NCBI GenBank assembly: GCA_009838845.1
Contig: VXRD01000138.1
Span: forward strand, 1-42,017
Source: Gemmatimonadota bacterium
GTDB lineage: Bacteria > Latescibacterota > UBA2968
DNA length: 42,017 nucleotides
Reading direction: 5' to 3'
Below are positions 1 to 9,341 of the stretch, one piece after another. The first letter of the stretch is position 1. Each line of letters starts with the position of its first letter. Under the pieces are notes generated by a model that worked only from the letters and a program-made list of their open reading frames with translations, was not told the origin of the DNA and made no database searches. A program made the position numbers and the translations under genes.

Positions 1-300
1 GCTTCTTTTTTGTAATAATTATCAATGCGAATAATATTTAACGAGGTGTATATATCGTCTCAATATTATCTTTGGAGACGATATATAGCCTAAAAATCTG
101 TAAATTAAATAAAATATAGACGGCATGTCGGCCGAAAATTATTCCTTATATTATTGATAAATGAGATATGAGTCAGGTTAAATTTAGTTTGGCTTTTTTT
201 TTTATATTTTCAATTAAACAAGAATTCGATTGGCTGCCACACGCGTCTTTCAACAACCGCATCTCTCCCCCGTGTTCTCATAACACAAAGGAGTTTTTTT
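1..300. other. AT-rich leader region upstream of the TonB-dependent receptor
   Basis: No convincing gene is seen here. The stretch is AT-rich and holds a perfect 13-bp inverted repeat (listed separately) and a possible promoter for the receptor: TTGATA at 154-159 and TTAAAT at 178-183, 18 bp apart. A strong ribosome binding site (AAAGGAG) lies 7 nt before the ATG at 301. ATAATTATC-like words near 15-35 resemble half of a Fur box, but the match is too weak to call. Confidence 0.5.
49..87. repeat. Perfect 13-bp inverted repeat (hairpin or operator)
   Basis: TATATATCGTCTC at 49-61 is repeated in exact inverted orientation at 75-87, with a 13-nt spacer. No T-run follows on the plus strand, so a simple intrinsic terminator is unlikely on that strand. 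It may be a dimeric-regulator operator or a stable leader hairpin for the downstream receptor. The palindrome is seen directly; its function is inferred. Confidence 0.6.
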
Positions 301-2970
301 ATGCAATATAAATTCCATTTCAAGTCTCTCGCCCTTGGCCTCGTTGCCCTGCTTGTGATGAGTGGTGCTGTCGTATCACAAGAAACACCGCGTACCGAAA
401 GCGCGGATACAACTGCCTTACCCCCACTCACAGATATACTCGAGGAAGTGGTCGTGCTCGAAGAATTGGTGGTCATAGGCACCCGCGCACAACCGCGTTC
501 TGTCACCGAATCCGCCGTGCCCATCGATGTGGTTACCGGCGAAGATTTCGTCAAGCAAGGCGGTAGCGATGTACAGGACTTGCTGAGAAATGTTGTGCCC
601 TCTTATAACGTCAATCTCCAGCCGATCAGCGATGCGGCAACCGTCGTGCGACCGCCCAACCTGCGAGGGCTGGCACCCGACCACGCGCTGGTACTCGTCA
701 ACGGCAAGCGTCGCCACCGCGCATCTGTAATTTACTGGCTGGGCAATGGTCTCTCCAATGCCGCACAGGGGCCAGACATATCCGCCATACCGAGTATTGC
801 CCTCAAGCGCGTGGAAGTTCTGCGCGATGGCGCATCCGCGCAATACGGCTCTGACGCCATTGCCGGCGTGTTGAATTTCGAGCTCAAAGACAATTACGAA
901 GGCGGCTCTATTGAAGTCAAACCCGGTATTTTCCGGCAAGGGGACGGAGGCACTTACGCCCTGGCTGGCAATATCGGTCTGGGCACATCCGATACATGGA
1001 TCAACCTCAGCGTGGAATATGGGAATACGGATGAAACCGACCGCTCTATCCAGCGCGACGATGCCGCGCGTTTGATACGTGTAGGCAATACCCAGGTCAA
1101 CGATCCCGCACAACCCTGGGGTCAACCCTTTGTTAGAGACGACCTGAAACTCTTTGTCAACTACGGTGCCACCATTAACGAGAATATGGAGTTCTACGGG
1201 CACGGCAACTATGCGAGCAAAGAAGTTGAAGGTGGGTTTTACTTCCGCAATCCCAATACGCGAGGTGCCGTATATCAGGGACCCGTATTGATGTGGGACG
1301 GCACGAACTATTACACGAAATCGGAAGCCGAAGCCCTGGGGATTGTCGATGGCGTCAACGGCAATCTGGTCGCGACCTTGCTCGTCGGCAACATGAGCGG
1401 TGGCGATGTTCCTGTGGTAGCCATAACCTGCTCGGAGCCAGATGCAGTAGCCTTAAAACAGGTTTTCGACGATCCCAATTTGTTCACATTCCAGGAACTC
1501 TTTCCCGGTGGCTTCACGCCCCGCTTTGGTGCGAACACCACAGACCGTGCCTTTCTGGCGGGTATCAAGGGCTCGACGCAATCGCTGCTGACCTGGGACC
1601 TCAGCGCATCTTATGGGCGTCACCACTCCGATTTCTTCATCTTCAACACCGTAAATGCTTCTCTGGGGCCCAACACGCCAACGGAATTTAACCCCGGCGA
1701 TTATATCCAGACAGATACCAATTTCAACTTTGATGTGACATACCCATTCAGCGAAGAGTTTTTCTTTGCCGCCGGTCTTGAATATCGCACTGAAAATTTT
1801 GAAGTTGTACCCGGTCAGCGCGAGTCTTTTGAAATAGGCCCCCTGGCGAGTCAAGGATTTAGCTCGGCTTCCAATGGGTTCCCCGGTTTTGGTGATATTG
1901 CCGCGGGAAATTGGAGCAGATATAACTGGGCGATTTATGGAGATGCCGAATTTAGTCCACAGGAAAACTGGTTGCTCGGCGCTGCCCTGCGTTTTGAAAA
2001 CTTTGAGGATTTTGGTGCCACGACGACTTTCAAGGTGGCGACCAATATCGGGTTGAACGAGAACGTGAACGTGCGCGGCAGTTTCAGCACGGGCTTCAGA
2101 GCACCCACGCCCGGCCAGCAAAATGCCTTTAATGTCACGACTGAGTTTGGAGAAGATGACAACGGTAATTTTATTTTGGTCAATAGAGGCACAATTCCCT
2201 CTATCCATCCCGCAGCGGCATTGGTAGGTGGCGAAGGGCTTAAACCGGAAAAGTCCGTCAATATCTCGGCTGGCTTTATTTTTACGAAGCACGTTTATCC
2301 CGTCGATACCAATATCGCTCCGCTCAATGTAACGATAGACTATTTCAATATTTCAGTGAAAGATCGCATGACGACCTCCAGCGACAAAGCACTTACGTCT
2401 CAACAAATTGACCAATTGGAGGCCACGGGCATCAATGCGAGAAACCTGCAAGAATTTGCGTTTTTTACCAATGACTTTGAAACAAAAACCCAGGGGATTG
2501 ACTTTGTTCTTACGGCCCCGGTGTGGTGTCATGGCGAACTGAGTATCGCGTATAACTACACCAATACCGAAGTGACCAAATACGACTCTAACCTTCTCGA
2601 CGAACAACGCATTACGCTATTGGAGAAAGGTCTTCCCAGACACCGCGGAAACTTGACCCTGTCAAAACCCATAACGCCTTATTGGAGTGCATTGGGGCGC
2701 GTCAATTATTACGGTTCCTGGGATGAGTGGAGCGTGGGGCATCAAGTCTTTGGAGACGCATTTTTGATCGACCTCGAGTCCAGCCTTTCTCTTGGCAACG
2801 GAGCGACAATAACTGCTGGCATTCAGAACATTCTCGATGTCGAGCCTGATAATATCGAAGAAGGTGTCAACCCGGGTCCCATAGTCGGCAGGCCATTCGG
2901 GGAGTACAGCCCTTACGGCTTTGGCGGCACATTCCTGTACGCAAAAGCCAGTTACAATTTCAGCTATTAA
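301..2970 (+). CDS. TonB-dependent outer-membrane receptor
   Basis: This is an outer-membrane active-transport receptor that would take up a ligand with energy from TonB/ExbBD. Residues 1-26 form a signal peptide (basic start, hydrophobic core, break near VVSQ). A TonB-box-like segment (EELVVIGTR, about 54-62) precedes the plug domain (about 65-200, with the conserved DVQDLLRNVVP and VEVLRDGASAQYGSDAIAGV stretches). The rest is a 22-strand-type beta barrel ending in the aromatic residues expected of an Omp85-assembled barrel (last residues NFSY). The length of 889 is normal for the family. The start is fixed by AAAGGAG and the signal peptide. The gene stands alone, with a terminator directly after it. 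The substrate cannot be told from sequence; no partner SusD or siderophore gene is adjacent. Confidence 0.95.
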   Translation: MQYKFHFKSLALGLVALLVMSGAVVSQETPRTESADTTALPPLTDILEEVVVLEELVVIGTRAQPRSVTESAVPIDVVTGEDFVKQGGSDVQDLLRNVVPSYNVNLQPISDAATVVRPPNLRGLAPDHALVLVNGKRRHRASVIYWLGNGLSNAAQGPDISAIPSIALKRVEVLRDGASAQYGSDAIAGVLNFELKDNYEGGSIEVKPGIFRQGDGGTYALAGNIGLGTSDTWINLSVEYGNTDETDRSIQRDDAARLIRVGNTQVNDPAQPWGQPFVRDDLKLFVNYGATINENMEFYGHGNYASKEVEGGFYFRNPNTRGAVYQGPVLMWDGTNYYTKSEAEALGIVDGVNGNLVATLLVGNMSGGDVPVVAITCSEPDAVALKQVFDDPNLFTFQELFPGGFTPRFGANTTDRAFLAGIKGSTQSLLTWDLSASYGRHHSDFFIFNTVNASLGPNTPTEFNPGDYIQTDTNFNFDVTYPFSEEFFFAAGLEYRTENFEVVPGQRESFEIGPLASQGFSSASNGFPGFGDIAAGNWSRYNWAIYGDAEFSPQENWLLGAALRFENFEDFGATTTFKVATNIGLNENVNVRGSFSTGFRAPTPGQQNAFNVTTEFGEDDNGNFILVNRGTIPSIHPAAALVGGEGLKPEKSVNISAGFIFTKHVYPVDTNIAPLNVTIDYFNISVKDRMTTSSDKALTSQQIDQLEATGINARNLQEFAFFTNDFETKTQGIDFVLTAPVWCHGELSIAYNYTNTEVTKYDSNLLDEQRITLLEKGLPRHRGNLTLSKPITPYWSALGRVNYYGSWDEWSVGHQVFGDAFLIDLESSLSLGNGATITAGIQNILDVEPDNIEEGVNPGPIVGRPFGEYSPYGFGGTFLYAKASYNFSY

Positions 2971-2991
2971 GTATTGTAAGCCGTTACAGAA

Positions 2992-3027
2992 AAGCCGAGT
3001 TTTTCAAAAAACTCGGCTTCTTTTTTT
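2992..3027. terminator. Bidirectional intrinsic terminator
   Basis: GCCGAGT at 2994-3000 pairs with ACTCGGC at 3011-3017, extended by T4/A4 next to the loop, and is followed by a T-run at 3018-3027. A-rich sequence before the stem gives the T-run for the opposite strand. It separates the receptor gene (+) from the convergent BrkB-family gene (-), whose stop codon lies at the edge of the T-run. Confidence 0.85.
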
Positions 3028-3985
3028 AAAACAAAGAACTTTGAAGATCAGCAGCCTGCCTTTCGCGACAGAGCTGGGCGATCTGAGCGCCTATAATAAA
3101 AATAATTGCCGAGAAGTATATCCACAAGGCCACGACCACCAGCAGAACATAAGCCCCGTACAGATACGATATAGAACCGAAGTGACTCAGGTAATAGCCA
3201 AAGCCCCATTCGGTGAATTTCCACAGCAGAGCAGCCCAAAAAGCGCCTGTTGCCAGCATCTTTATCTGGATCTTTTGGTATGGAAGCAGCCAGTATAACC
3301 CCAGAAAGACGGCAAAAATCAGGGCGAGGGAGGTAAGACCGTAGAAGTAGGTGATATATGTGTGCAGCAGAGATGGAGCAGTGTCGATGACGGTAGATAG
3401 GATGGGCAAAGCGAGGACTAATAGAAGAAAAATATATATTACCAGAAGTACCATAGTGAGATCTTTCAATTTGCCCACTGCTATTGGCAAAATCCCTTGC
3501 AAGAATTTTATCCAGCGTCCTGGGGTATTTATATTTTTTATCTGGTCCATCGCGACCCACTCTGTCTCATCCCCATTCGGTCCTAAATGGTGTTCGATCT
3601 TGAAGACCGCATTGAGCAGGGTTCGCATGCTGCTGAACAGACTACTGGCACTCACTATCAAAATCAGCAAACCCGAAATCCCATAAGCCTGTTTGAAGGT
3701 CATGACACCTGAGACGCGCAAGGATAAAACCTCCTTCAGATACTCGGCCTCTTCTGGATATGGGATGAGCACATCCACCGTTTGATTGACCAGGTGAGCT
3801 ATCGCCCTCACGTCCAGAATGGCCTCAAGTGCGAAGAAGATCAGAAAGACCAGAGGTACAAGGCACAAAAGAGTGGCAAAAGCCAAGCCGCCACAGAGCA
3901 GAAAGAGATTGTTATCGCTCATCCTGACAAACAGACCGCCCAGATAGTAGGCACAAAAGCCTTTTTTTGTTATTTGTTTGCCCAT
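3026..3985 (-). CDS. YihY/virulence factor BrkB family inner-membrane protein
   Basis: A 319-residue polytopic protein with about six hydrophobic segments (near residues 28-53, 95-120, 160-200, 210-235, 245-260 and 270-305). The spacing and motifs match the YihY/BrkB (formerly ribonuclease BN) family, including a first segment with GGLAFATLLCLVPL, a central FKQAYGISGLLILIVSASSLF and a late GAYVLLVVVALWIYFSAIIFIIGAQIA. The exact cellular role of the family is not settled; members are inner-membrane proteins and are not the RNase BN once proposed. No strong Shine-Dalgarno precedes the ATG. It is a single gene, convergent with the receptor gene and divergent from the ABC module. Confidence 0.9.
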   Translation of the reverse strand: MGKQITKKGFCAYYLGGLFVRMSDNNLFLLCGGLAFATLLCLVPLVFLIFFALEAILDVRAIAHLVNQTVDVLIPYPEEAEYLKEVLSLRVSGVMTFKQAYGISGLLILIVSASSLFSSMRTLLNAVFKIEHHLGPNGDETEWVAMDQIKNINTPGRWIKFLQGILPIAVGKLKDLTMVLLVIYIFLLLVLALPILSTVIDTAPSLLHTYITYFYGLTSLALIFAVFLGLYWLLPYQKIQIKMLATGAFWAALLWKFTEWGFGYYLSHFGSISYLYGAYVLLVVVALWIYFSAIIFIIGAQIAQLCRERQAADLQSSLF

Positions 3986-4146
3986 AGATATCAGTGGTTA
4001 ATGATATAGATGAACGTCTGCATTATGATAAAGTTGTGCCAAATATATACCCTGTATTGCCCCTCTCCAACCCCAAACTCAGATATTGCGCTTGCTATTG
4101 CGCGTTAAGATATGAATATTGAAGAAATCAGAGTCCGGGTCCTACC

Positions 4147-4869
4147 ATGATTCAAGCCACAGACGTCGCAAAATGGTACGGTTCAATCAGAGCCGTTGAA
4201 AACATCAGCTTTTCACTCGCGCCTGGCGAAATTGTTGGGTTTGTCGGCCCCAATGGTGCGGGCAAAAGCACGGTGCTCAAAATGCTGGCGACCTATATTT
4301 TGCCTTCCTCGGGAAAAATCACAATTGATGGCCTCGACGTGGTTTCACATTCCTTGTCCATACGCCGCAAAATCGGCTACCTCTCTGGCGATACGCCGCT
4401 CTATCAGGCAATGCGCGTGGATAAATTTTTGAGATTTTGTGGCAAAGCGCGCGGCCTCTCAGGCGATGTTCTCGAAAAAAACTTCGCCTGGATTGTCGAT
4501 ATATGCGGTCTCTCTCCTCATCTATACAAACGCATCGACCAGTGTTCCACGGGATTTCGCCAGCGCATCGGTGTAGGGGCTGCTCTCATCCATGATCCGC
4601 CTATTCTCCTGCTCGATGAGCCTACGCACGGTTTTGATCCTCTGCAAGTTCTGGCATTCCGGGACTTGATCCAATCCCTCAGCAAAAATCGGATTATCTT
4701 ATTCAGCAGCCATATTATACATGAAGTCTCTACCCTATCTGATCGCGTGCTAATAATACATCAGGGCAATTTGTTGGCTGATGGCCGCATAGATGATCTG
4801 GCGCAACAAACGGCGCAGTCCAGGGATCTTGAAGCCATTTTTACCCATCTTATACATCAGCAAAATTAA
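4147..4869 (+). CDS. ABC transporter ATP-binding protein, GldA-like
   Basis: This is the nucleotide-binding subunit of an ABC-2/gliding-type ABC complex, energising the permease encoded next. Walker A is GPNGAGKST (34-42), the signature is degenerate STGFRQR (134-140), Walker B is ILLLDEP (153-159) and the H-loop His is residue 189 in SSHI. Length (240) is typical. It aligns without gaps over about 210 residues with the ATPase on the opposite strand at 11,551-12,495 (shared PLYxxMRV, HSLxIRxxIGYL), so the two are paralogues. It is the first gene of a three-gene plus-strand operon. The ATG at 4147 has only a weak ribosome binding site. The substrate is unknown. Confidence 0.92.
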   Translation: MIQATDVAKWYGSIRAVENISFSLAPGEIVGFVGPNGAGKSTVLKMLATYILPSSGKITIDGLDVVSHSLSIRRKIGYLSGDTPLYQAMRVDKFLRFCGKARGLSGDVLEKNFAWIVDICGLSPHLYKRIDQCSTGFRQRIGVGAALIHDPPILLLDEPTHGFDPLQVLAFRDLIQSLSKNRIILFSSHIIHEVSTLSDRVLIIHQGNLLADGRIDDLAQQTAQSRDLEAIFTHLIHQQN

Positions 4870-4882
4870 GGAGAAATCGCGC

Positions 4883-5644
4883 ATGCCCGATCGCTTGCGC
4901 CCAAAGGCCTTTGCACGGGGTATTGGCGTGATCTTTACCCGCGAAATTAATGCCTATTTTGACACGCCAATTGCCTATATCTATGCCTCGGTTTTCATCA
5001 TTCTGTCCTGCTCGACATTTATGAACGCCTTTTTTCTCAATGGCGTACTCGAAATGGCACCTTATTTTGACCTGCTTCCCTTTTTTCTCATACCATTTAT
5101 CCCCGCCATAACCATGCGTTCATGGGCTGAAGAACGCGCGCAATACACCATTGAATTGTTGATGACCATGCCCCTGCAATCTCTCCAGATTGTACTTGGC
5201 AAATATTTATCCGCCCTTGTCTTTTACATGATCGTCCTCTCGGGTACCTTGCCTATCGTTTTTATGCTACTCGTCCTGGGGACTCCAGACCTCGGTCTGA
5301 TTTTTTCATCCTATTTAGGCGCGCTCTGCCTGGGTGCATTTTTTCTTTCATTTGGTCTGTTTGCATCGGGGCTTACGCGCGATCAAATTGTCGCTTATGT
5401 TGTCGCAGTGCTATTGGGTTTTGTATTTGTATTGAGCGGACACGAAAAAGTGGTTGAAATCCTCGACGGATTGGTTCCCGCATATCACATCGGCAGCCTG
5501 CTCTATGAATCGCTCTCCATTGCCCCGCACTACAGTGCCTTTACCCGCGGCATCATTGCCCTGCCGGCAGTGCTCTATTTCTCCTTGCTTAGTGTCTTTT
5601 TTTTATGGATGAACGATCTATCTCTCAAACGAGACCGCGGATGA
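4883..5644 (+). CDS. ABC-2 type permease, GldF-like
   Basis: The membrane subunit of the GldA/GldG-like complex: 253 residues with about six transmembrane segments and the family hallmarks REINAYFDTPIAYIY near the N-terminus and RSWAEERAQYTIELLMTMPL after the second segment. The reading frame is open from 4793, but AAGGAG at 4869-4874 just before the ATG at 4883 and the alignment with the paralogous permease decide the start. The gene begins 13 nt after the ATPase stop. Its stop is 1 nt before the next start, so the three genes are probably translationally coupled. The paralogue is at 10,845-11,558. Confidence 0.9.
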   Translation: MPDRLRPKAFARGIGVIFTREINAYFDTPIAYIYASVFIILSCSTFMNAFFLNGVLEMAPYFDLLPFFLIPFIPAITMRSWAEERAQYTIELLMTMPLQSLQIVLGKYLSALVFYMIVLSGTLPIVFMLLVLGTPDLGLIFSSYLGALCLGAFFLSFGLFASGLTRDQIVAYVVAVLLGFVFVLSGHEKVVEILDGLVPAYHIGSLLYESLSIAPHYSAFTRGIIALPAVLYFSLLSVFFLWMNDLSLKRDRG

Positions 5645-5645
5645 T

Positions 5646-8600
5646 ATGGATAATTGGATAAAAATTCCTCTGGTCTTTCTTTTTCTTATCGCCCTGGTGT
5701 TTTACACAGGTCGTCTTTTGGAAAATCAGGGCACAGGACACCTGTATCTGACGGCAGCGCTTTCGCCCGATTCACAAACCTTTTATACCAAACTCGAAGC
5801 ACCCCTTTCTCTGACGTATATCGCAAAGCATCTGAAGGGCGTAAAAACACCCGTACAAAACTTTCTCGCGCGCCTCAAGGCACTGGCTCCCGACCGCATA
5901 GATTACCGCATTGTGGATCCGGACTCTGAACCTGGACGCGCTTACGCCATTGAAAAAAAAGCCGCCCCCTTTCACGTGCGCGATATTCAACGCGACGAAC
6001 ACGGTGAACAAACGGTCTGGTCTTCGCTCGTCATCGCTTATGGCGATCATCCCGAAATTTTGATCCCCAGGATCACATCCTCAGACTTACCTTACCTGGA
6101 GCACCTGCTGCTCGCTCATCTCAAAGCACCCACACATCTCCCACGTCCCGTCATCGCGATTTCCGCGCCACAACAATTTGGTCTCTTCACAAAATTTCTC
6201 GGCCAATGGGGTGATATTGCCCTCGCCGATTCCAATACAATTCCACCAGATGCGGATGTGATCTTCTGGCTCGATCCCACATCCGCCAATTCTTCTGTCC
6301 TTCAAAACGCGATTGACAAGGGCCGCACAGTCGTGCTTGCAGGCAGTCCATATTTCATCGACTACTCGGTCAATGATACTGGAGAAGTAACATACCGCGC
6401 ATATTTCAACGCGACCTGGGAAAAAATTCTGGCACCTCTGGGAATACGCCCACAATCCGATCTTTTGATGGATCAGAGCCAGGGGCCGATTTTATTTCGC
6501 GATAAAAAAAATAAAATCCACCAGATCAATGCCCCCTTTCACCTGCGCGTTATGCCGGGTTTTTACGACCTCAAAGGCTTTTTATCACCAGCCAGAGGCG
6601 CGCTGAATTTTGTATCGGCAGGTGCGCTGACAGTCGATTCGCGTGCGGTATCCGAAGCGGGCTATCACCCCGATATTCTGGGCACAACCACGGATAATGC
6701 GTATATACAACCCCTTCCAACAGGGCCATTTACAAACAGCCACCTGAAGGAAGCACCCACAATAGGCAAACAAAATGTGATGCTGCGGCTCAGACACAAG
6801 GATCCGTGGAAAGGAGAAATTCTGGTGCTCGCGACGTCCAGTCCGTTCCTCAATGGCATATTTAATCAACCCAACTACGCGCATCGTGTCTTTCTTCAGA
6901 CAATCATGCGCACATTCACCGACCACGACCGCATTTTGCGCGGTCGCGTTAAAAGACCATCATCGCCGCCAATACCACAACTGAGCGCGACTTCGCGTGT
7001 GATCTGGCGGGTCTGTGTCGTATTCGTTGTCCCCTTGATCCTTCTAATCCTGGGCGTGTGCTTGTACTATAGCCATATGCGCGTATCTTTTGGACATCTC
7101 TCCTTACGTACATGTATTGCGATATTGGTGCTGATTCTCGCCTCCCGCCTCTGGGCCTACCAGTGGGGCCAATTACTTGACCTCACAGCCGAAAAAATAC
7201 ATACCCCTTTGTCATTTTCTCGGGAGCAAATTCAAAATCAAATCCCAAAAACCGACTTGATCATCCCCACTCGCGCGCATCTTCCACCCGCACTAAAAAA
7301 AGTAGAAATGGAGACCGTTGCGCGACTCAACAGCCTCGGCATAAACTACACGCTTCGACGACCAAAAGATCTGTCAACAGCTTATCTCAACCGCATTGGC
7401 CTGCGCCCATATCAGGTGAAAACCGTGCGGGATGACGTAGAAATTTCTCAATCCGTTATCAGCGGCCTCTTGCTACACTATCCCGGCAGCGCGACAATCA
7501 TCCCGCGTTTAGATGACCAAACAACAGATCACCTCGAATTTTTGCTCACAACGGCTACTCTTCGTCTATCCACGGGAAAAACGCCCCATATTGCCCTTAT
7601 CTCAGAATCCCCGCGCCTCTCCCCCGCCGAGGCACATGAGTATCGCCAGAAACACCTGTCTCCCCCCAGAGGTGCCGATGTATTCAGTGAACTAAAAACG
7701 CTTTTGCTTACGTATGGATACCGCGTAAGCTATGTCAATCCGCGCACCCCCCATCTCCCGCCGCAAACCGACCTCGTAATCTGGATGCAACCGCGCCGAG
7801 ATGCCAGCCCCATGATCGCCCTTTTGAGTCAGCACCTCGCTCGGGGTGGTCGCGCCATTGTCGCACTACAACACTACAATATCCAACAGCGCCAGTACTC
7901 AGGTGGAGATTTTGAAACCGTGTACTGGCCTCAGCCCCAATACCAGGACCTCAACCGCTATCTGGAACCTCTGGGCATTCCACAGGCGCGCGAAGTGCTC
8001 ATGGATCAAACCCGCTCGCGCCTCGCCCTTGAAACCCAGATTTATAGACGCGCAGTCCGCGAATACGACGCCCAGGAAGTGGCTCTACCCTTTCTCATCC
8101 GGGCTGTTCCGCCACATTTTGATACCACATTGCCCATTGCGCGGCAACTCGGCGATCAGCTCTTTATCTGGGGCAATCGCTTTGTGCCAGATCCGCATCG
8201 GCTACAGATGTACAATCTGACGGTAACCCCTCTGATCAGCACGTCAAACCGCACCTGGGCATACCACTGGTCGGGCGGGTGGTTGCCTAAAACTGCATTT
8301 TCCCCAGACTCACTTCTTTTGAGCCACCAATCTCTCGCACTACTCGTGACGGGCACATTTCCCCTGGCCGAGTTCAATGCATCATCCCCCACCCTCACGC
8401 ACCCAATGCCCAATCCCCAAGGCCATCTGCTGCTAATCGGCAGTTCTGAAATGTTCAAAAATGAGTATCTCTATGCGCCGGGTTTTCAACACGAACAATT
8501 CCTGCTCAATGCCGTTGCCTATCTCACACATGGCCCACAATTTGCCGATCTTCAAGCCCGCCGAAAAATCGCGCCGGGCTTTTCCTATTTGTCCCCCGAC

Positions 8601-8696
8601 CAAAAAATCCTCTGGCGCGTTCTGGTCGTTGGCCTTGGTCCACTCTCCTTCGGTCTTTACGTTTTTTTTCGATACATTAAAAAAAGGCCATGGTGA
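5646..8696 (+). CDS. Internally duplicated GldG-like ABC-associated protein (1016 residues)
   Basis: The protein consists of two GldG-like halves in tandem. Half 1 (about 1-480) has an N-terminal membrane anchor (6-22), the soluble GldG-type region and a transmembrane helix at 452-474. Half 2 (about 485-1016) repeats this plan with helices near 488-505 and 986-1008. Matched marks are PVIAISAP 168-175 with PHIALISESP 647-656, DVIFWLDP 204-211 with DLVIWMQP 709-716, and APLGIRPQSDLLMDQ 263-277 with EPLGIPQAREVLMDQ 774-788. GldG-family proteins are usually about 500-560 residues with one copy; their role is an extracytoplasmic subunit of a gliding-type ABC complex with unknown substrate. The stop TGA lies in the loop of the terminator. 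Confidence 0.85.
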   Translation: MDNWIKIPLVFLFLIALVFYTGRLLENQGTGHLYLTAALSPDSQTFYTKLEAPLSLTYIAKHLKGVKTPVQNFLARLKALAPDRIDYRIVDPDSEPGRAYAIEKKAAPFHVRDIQRDEHGEQTVWSSLVIAYGDHPEILIPRITSSDLPYLEHLLLAHLKAPTHLPRPVIAISAPQQFGLFTKFLGQWGDIALADSNTIPPDADVIFWLDPTSANSSVLQNAIDKGRTVVLAGSPYFIDYSVNDTGEVTYRAYFNATWEKILAPLGIRPQSDLLMDQSQGPILFRDKKNKIHQINAPFHLRVMPGFYDLKGFLSPARGALNFVSAGALTVDSRAVSEAGYHPDILGTTTDNAYIQPLPTGPFTNSHLKEAPTIGKQNVMLRLRHKDPWKGEILVLATSSPFLNGIFNQPNYAHRVFLQTIMRTFTDHDRILRGRVKRPSSPPIPQLSATSRVIWRVCVVFVVPLILLILGVCLYYSHMRVSFGHLSLRTCIAILVLILASRLWAYQWGQLLDLTAEKIHTPLSFSREQIQNQIPKTDLIIPTRAHLPPALKKVEMETVARLNSLGINYTLRRPKDLSTAYLNRIGLRPYQVKTVRDDVEISQSVISGLLLHYPGSATIIPRLDDQTTDHLEFLLTTATLRLSTGKTPHIALISESPRLSPAEAHEYRQKHLSPPRGADVFSELKTLLLTYGYRVSYVNPRTPHLPPQTDLVIWMQPRRDASPMIALLSQHLARGGRAIVALQHYNIQQRQYSGGDFETVYWPQPQYQDLNRYLEPLGIPQAREVLMDQTRSRLALETQIYRRAVREYDAQEVALPFLIRAVPPHFDTTLPIARQLGDQLFIWGNRFVPDPHRLQMYNLTVTPLISTSNRTWAYHWSGGWLPKTAFSPDSLLLSHQSLALLVTGTFPLAEFNASSPTLTHPMPNPQGHLLLIGSSEMFKNEYLYAPGFQHEQFLLNAVAYLTHGPQFADLQARRKIAPGFSYLSPDQKILWRVLVVGLGPLSFGLYVFFRYIKKRPW

Positions 8697-8716
8697 TTTA
8701 AACCATGGCCTTTTTT
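8680..8716. terminator. Bidirectional intrinsic terminator between the two convergent ABC modules
   Basis: GGCCATGG (8686-8693) pairs with CCATGGCC (8703-8710). The stem is extended by A6 on the left and T6 on the right, so each strand ends in a T-run. The loop contains the stop codon of the plus-strand gene. It serves both the plus-strand module ending at 8696 and the minus-strand module ending at 8736. Confidence 0.92.
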
Positions 8717-8735
8717 ATTTTTTCACCTACCTAGT

Positions 8736-9341
8736 CTATCCTTCGTCTCCTGCTTTAGTTGAATCCACTACTGTGGGTGCGGGAGCTACATCTGAGGAAT
8801 CCACCGCTGCTGGTGCGAAATCAGGCAGTTTCTCTCCCCAGAATGTTGCATCGGTGCTGACCTGATAGACGATGCTTCGGTCCGTCAAATACACTTCTGG
8901 ACCATCTCCAATCCGCACATAATTGCGCGCCCAATCGGTACTCGACCTGCCGAATACCGCGTGCGCGAGTAACTCATCTTTCGCATTATAGATCACAACA
9001 TGCGTTCCCATCGCGTCATCTACGGCATACTTAGACCAGTTGTCGGACTTGTCTGTCATTGTGGTCTCGCGACTTACCTTCAACACCTGCTCAAACAATG
9101 CCGTGATTCGCAGATCCCGAATTTTCAGAGTATCGTGTCCCACAATCGTCCACTCAAGATCCTTCTTGTGCAGCGTCAGACTATCGCCCTTTGCCATCAT
9201 TTCAATCCTGTAAATATCATCAGTATTTTCGGGAAAGACCTGGCCTGTAGGGGTCGTATATCCGCTTTCTCGCACCTGCAAAAGCGCGTAAAGACCCAGC
9301 AGTACTGCAATCCCGATGAGAAGCCATTTTAAATTATTCAT
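8736..9341 (-). CDS. DUF4340 domain-containing protein
   Basis: A 201-residue protein with one N-terminal transmembrane anchor (about 5-20) followed by an extracytoplasmic domain of the DUF4340 type (DIYRIEMMAKGDSLTLHKKDLEWTI..., then VFGRSSTDWARNYVRIGDGPEVYL). DUF4340 proteins commonly follow GldG-type genes and are believed to belong to the same ABC complex; function is unknown. The frame is open from 9377, but the ATG at 9341 overlaps the stop of the upstream GldG gene by 8 nt, which fits translational coupling, and it gives a clean membrane anchor. The C-terminal tail is rich in Ala, Pro, Asp and Ser. It is the last gene of the minus-strand operon before the shared terminator. Confidence 0.87.
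   Translation of the reverse strand: MNNLKWLLIGIAVLLGLYALLQVRESGYTTPTGQVFPENTDDIYRIEMMAKGDSLTLHKKDLEWTIVGHDTLKIRDLRITALFEQVLKVSRETTMTDKSDNWSKYAVDDAMGTHVVIYNAKDELLAHAVFGRSSTDWARNYVRIGDGPEVYLTDRSIVYQVSTDATFWGEKLPDFAPAAVDSSDVAPAPTVVDSTKAGDEG

Noticed and set aside
418-1203. Long minus-strand ORF of 261 codons within the TonB receptor gene
   Set aside because: It lies wholly opposite the receptor gene, has no ribosome binding site or family match, and is a shadow frame.
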